A stretch of DNA of 7,021 nt from Zetaproteobacteria bacterium (GTDB lineage Bacteria > Pseudomonadota > Zetaproteobacteria > Mariprofundales > Mariprofundaceae). The stretch spans positions 1 to 7,021 of the forward strand of contig JAJRTX010000138.1 in the NCBI GenBank assembly GCA_021545665.1, read 5' to 3'. Position numbers and translations under genes: made by a program. This document shows positions 4,690 through 7,021 of the stretch, in pieces; the stretch's first letter is position 1; every line of letters starts with the position of its first letter. Under the pieces are notes generated by a model. The model did no database searches and was not told the DNA's origin. It was given only the letters and a program-made list of their open reading frames with translations.

Positions 4690-6189
4690 TCAGTCCGGCT
4701 CAAGCTTATGTCGCCAGCGGGTACTCACCTTATCAAAAATACCCCTGCTCTCCGGTGGCCCCCAACTGCCGGCTGGGTAGCGTTGTACTGGAGTCGCTTC
4801 GTTTGACCAGGCATCAATTACCGGGTCGACAATACGCCATGCGTACTCCACTTCATCATCTCGTAGAAATAAAGAGCGATCTCCACTCAATATATCCAGC
4901 AGCAAGTCCTCATAAGCATCGATCTTGACTTCATCTTCATCCATCAGCGAAGCATTAAGGCTAACCTGCTGTGTTGCCATCTCAAGGCCCGGCTGTTTTA
5001 CCGTGACTTCCATGCGTACACAGTTGCATGGCTGAATGCCGAGTATCAACCAATTCTGCTGCATACCATTCTTACTGATATCCCGGAATAATTGCTGCGG
5101 GGGATGACGAAAGCAGATAGAGATCATTGACTGCCGCCTGGCCATACGTTTTCCTGTACGTAAATAAAAGGGAACACCACGCCAACGCCAGTTATCAATA
5201 TACAATTTTAAAGCAGCATAGGTCTCGGTGGTACTGTCGGGTGGTACGTTCTGCTCATTCAGATAAGCAGGAACTTTTTCTCCATCGATATCCCCTGCAT
5301 CGTATTGCGCGCGGAAAGCGCGGGTAGATATATCATCTTCAGTAATCGGACGTATGGACTTCAACACCTTTACTTTTTCATCACGCAGGTCTTCTGCATC
5401 CATGGTTGCAGGTGGCTCCATCGCAACTAATGTCAGCAATTGCAGCAAATGGCTCTGTATCATGTCCCGCATTGCCCCACTGCCATCATAATACGCAGCC
5501 CTGGTTCCAACACCTGCGGTTTCTGAGTGGGTAATCTGCACATGGTCTATGTAATTTCGATTCCATAATGGCTCCAGCATAGTGTTCGCAAATCGAAACA
5601 CATTAACATTCTGTACCGTGCCTTTGCCCAGATAATGATCGATTCGAAATATCTGCTCTTCAATCAAATACTGGCTGATTTCCTGTTGCAGTTTTTTTGC
5701 ACTTTTCAGGTCATAACCGAAGGGCTTTTCTAATACCACCCTCCTCCATCCGGAATCCTGATGCAATAAGCCGGCTTCACCGAGGCCTGCGACAACCAGA
5801 CCAAATTCTGCAGGCCGTATCGCCATATAAAAAGCGATATTTGCGGATATATTATCTTCTGCTATTTGCTGCTGCAGATACTGTTTTAACCCTGACCAGA
5901 TTTCGAGCTGGCTGTAATCTATCCTTACATAACTTAACCGCTGTGAAAAATCTCCAAAAGACTCTTCATCGAAGCGTTCTGCTAAACCGTTTTCAAGCCA
6001 GTCATGGACTTCTGTAATGTTTTTCTGCTCATCCCAGTCACGCCGCCCGCTAGAAATAATTTTCGTATCAGGATGTAGCTGACCTGCTTTATGCAATAGA
6101 TACAAAGCAGGCATCAGCTTTATTTTTGACAGATTGCCTGTAGCACCAAAAATCACCAGCGTCGCTGCAGTATTCTTCATCTCACTCAT
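4690..6189 (-). CDS. zwf: Glucose-6-phosphate 1-dehydrogenase
   Basis: Oxidises glucose 6-phosphate to 6-phosphogluconolactone with reduction of NADP+ (or NAD+), the entry step of the oxidative pentose phosphate pathway; cytosolic. The 499-residue protein is full length. In order: nucleotide-binding loop FGATGNLSKIKLMPALY (14-30), EKPFGYDL (154-161), active-site FRIDHYLGKG (181-190; Asp184, His185, Lys189), NRNYIDHVQIT (210-220), DMIQSH with the probable general base His247, NWRWRGVPFYLRTGKRM (333-349, Lys347), DAYEDLLLDILSGD (424-437) and the GSWGP tail. Three positions depart from the consensus I know: GATGD is GATGN, LGKE is LGKG, and QPDE is QPCN (386-389). The start overlaps the gnd stop as ATGA, which implies translational coupling; Met4 (6180) is an alternative start. 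The 3' end converges on the Rieske gene with a 35-base gap. Confidence 0.95.
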   Translation of the reverse strand: MSEMKNTAATLVIFGATGNLSKIKLMPALYLLHKAGQLHPDTKIISSGRRDWDEQKNITEVHDWLENGLAERFDEESFGDFSQRLSYVRIDYSQLEIWSGLKQYLQQQIAEDNISANIAFYMAIRPAEFGLVVAGLGEAGLLHQDSGWRRVVLEKPFGYDLKSAKKLQQEISQYLIEEQIFRIDHYLGKGTVQNVNVFRFANTMLEPLWNRNYIDHVQITHSETAGVGTRAAYYDGSGAMRDMIQSHLLQLLTLVAMEPPATMDAEDLRDEKVKVLKSIRPITEDDISTRAFRAQYDAGDIDGEKVPAYLNEQNVPPDSTTETYAALKLYIDNWRWRGVPFYLRTGKRMARRQSMISICFRHPPQQLFRDISKNGMQQNWLILGIQPCNCVRMEVTVKQPGLEMATQQVSLNASLMDEDEVKIDAYEDLLLDILSGDRSLFLRDDEVEYAWRIVDPVIDAWSNEATPVQRYPAGSWGPPESRGIFDKVSTRWRHKLEPD

Positions 6190-7021
6190 ACCTGATACTG
6201 TCCGGATGCAGTGTCTCCACCTTCACCTGTCCAGTCTGTGTGAAAAAATTCTCCACGCGGGCGGTCAACTCGCTCATAAGTATGTGCACCAAAATAATCC
6301 CTCTGGGCCTGAATCATATTTGCCGGTAAGCGTCCCCTGCGATAACCGTCATAGAATGCCAGCGCCGATGACATAGCCGGCAGCGGAATAGCAAGTTTGA
6401 CACCAAGGATAACCGACTCCCTCCAACCCGCCTCTGAGACCTTTATTTCACCGATAAAAAACTTGTCCAGCAACAGGTTACTTAATGCAGAATTTTCATC
6501 GTAAGCCTGTCTTATGTTTTTCAAAAAACGGCTGCGGATAATACAACCGCCTTGCCACATTAACGCAATGTCAGAAAAATTTAACTGCCAGTTGTACTCC
6601 ACCGCAGCATCCCGCATCAACATAAAGCCCTGTGCATAGGAGATAATTTTAGAGGCATACAATGCATCGTGTATAGCCTTCAACACGCACTCTTTATCGC
6701 CATCAAATACCGCATGCGAACTAGCCAACAGAGTATCGGCCTTCATGCGCTCCTCTTTAATCGCTGACAAACAGCGAGCAAAAACTGCTTCACCAATCAA
6801 CGTCAATGGCACGCCTAGTTCAAGCGCATTAATGCCGGTCCATTTTCCGGTACCTTTCTGGCCTGCCGCATCGAGAATACTATCAAGCACAGGTTGACCA
6901 TCTTCATCGCGTTGAGCCAGAATATTTGCGGTAATTTCGATTAGATAGGAATCCAGCACGCCGCGGTTCCAGTCGGCAAATGTCTGTTGAATTTCATCGA
7001 CACTCATTTGCAGCCCGTCAC
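6186..7021 (-). CDS. gnd: 6-phosphogluconate dehydrogenase, decarboxylating (5' end beyond the window)
   Basis: Oxidatively decarboxylates 6-phosphogluconate to ribulose 5-phosphate and CO2 with reduction of NADP+; cytosolic homodimer. About 277 C-terminal residues are visible of an expected 470-490, so the NADP-binding Rossmann domain is outside the window. The reading frame stays open past ATG 7007 to the edge (…DGLQMSVDE…), so that Met is internal, not the start. Counting from it, IEITANIL (23-30), the family signature ILDAAGQKGTGKW (44-56), GGCIIRSRFL (153-162, phosphate-binding Arg) and YDGYRRGRLPAN…AQRDYFGAHTYERVDRP (219-250) are present. The TASGQYQV ending suits the long bacterial form. 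The TGA at 6186-6188 overlaps the zwf ATG by 4 bases, so gnd leads a gnd-zwf operon. Confidence 0.95.
   Translation of the reverse strand, partial: DGLQMSVDEIQQTFADWNRGVLDSYLIEITANILAQRDEDGQPVLDSILDAAGQKGTGKWTGINALELGVPLTLIGEAVFARCLSAIKEERMKADTLLASSHAVFDGDKECVLKAIHDALYASKIISYAQGFMLMRDAAVEYNWQLNFSDIALMWQGGCIIRSRFLKNIRQAYDENSALSNLLLDKFFIGEIKVSEAGWRESVILGVKLAIPLPAMSSALAFYDGYRRGRLPANMIQAQRDYFGAHTYERVDRPRGEFFHTDWTGEGGDTASGQYQV

Noticed and set aside
3475..6376. Several plus-strand frames opposite pgl, zwf and gnd, and one inside the Rieske gene
   Set aside because: They are reading-frame shadows of strongly supported genes; none shows a domain or ribosome site.
7005..7007. ATG as the start of gnd
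   Set aside because: The frame is open through it to the window edge and the sequence aligns to the middle of Gnd, so it is an internal Met.
1..7021. CRISPR array, tRNA, rRNA, riboswitch, attachment site or replication origin
   Set aside because: No regularly spaced repeats, cloverleaf, conserved aptamer core or origin-like iterons were seen on either strand.

Overview
The window looks like chromosomal DNA of a moderately AT-rich gammaproteobacterium. That placement is inferred from protein style (Gnd, Zwf, DevB-type lactonase), tight gene packing and plain purine-rich ribosome binding sites; there is no rRNA or tRNA to fix it. The gnd-zwf pairing would suit, among others, a methylotroph that oxidises hexose phosphates through these enzymes, but the sequence does not prove this.

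Layout. Positions 1-1426 hold an accessory, toxin-like end. A plus-strand gene enters from outside and ends at 148 (its tail resembles HipA-type kinases). Converging on it is an intact class II Fic-family gene (191-1426, minus) with a C-terminal winged-helix-like region. A perfect 13-base palindrome and a TATAAT box lie directly upstream of the Fic start. Positions 1427-3000 hold small genes: a YCII/DGPF-type protein (minus), two 59-residue plus-strand ORFs (2122-2301 and 2449-2628), and a small secreted DUF5334-like protein (minus) followed by a clear intrinsic terminator at 2637-2665.

Positions 3131-7021 hold the oxidative pentose phosphate pathway on the minus strand. The gnd gene (cut by the right edge) overlaps zwf by ATGA, and pgl lies further downstream. 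Together they would take glucose 6-phosphate to 6-phosphogluconolactone (Zwf), to 6-phosphogluconate (Pgl) and to ribulose 5-phosphate plus CO2 (Gnd), making NADPH.

A plus-strand gene (4028-4654) sits between zwf and pgl. It encodes an unusual two-domain protein: a carboxymuconolactone-decarboxylase/AhpD-like domain without the usual cysteine pair, fused to a complete Rieske [2Fe-2S] domain. It is divergent from pgl and convergent with zwf, and is the most interesting gene here. Zwf also departs from the usual family consensus at three motif positions.
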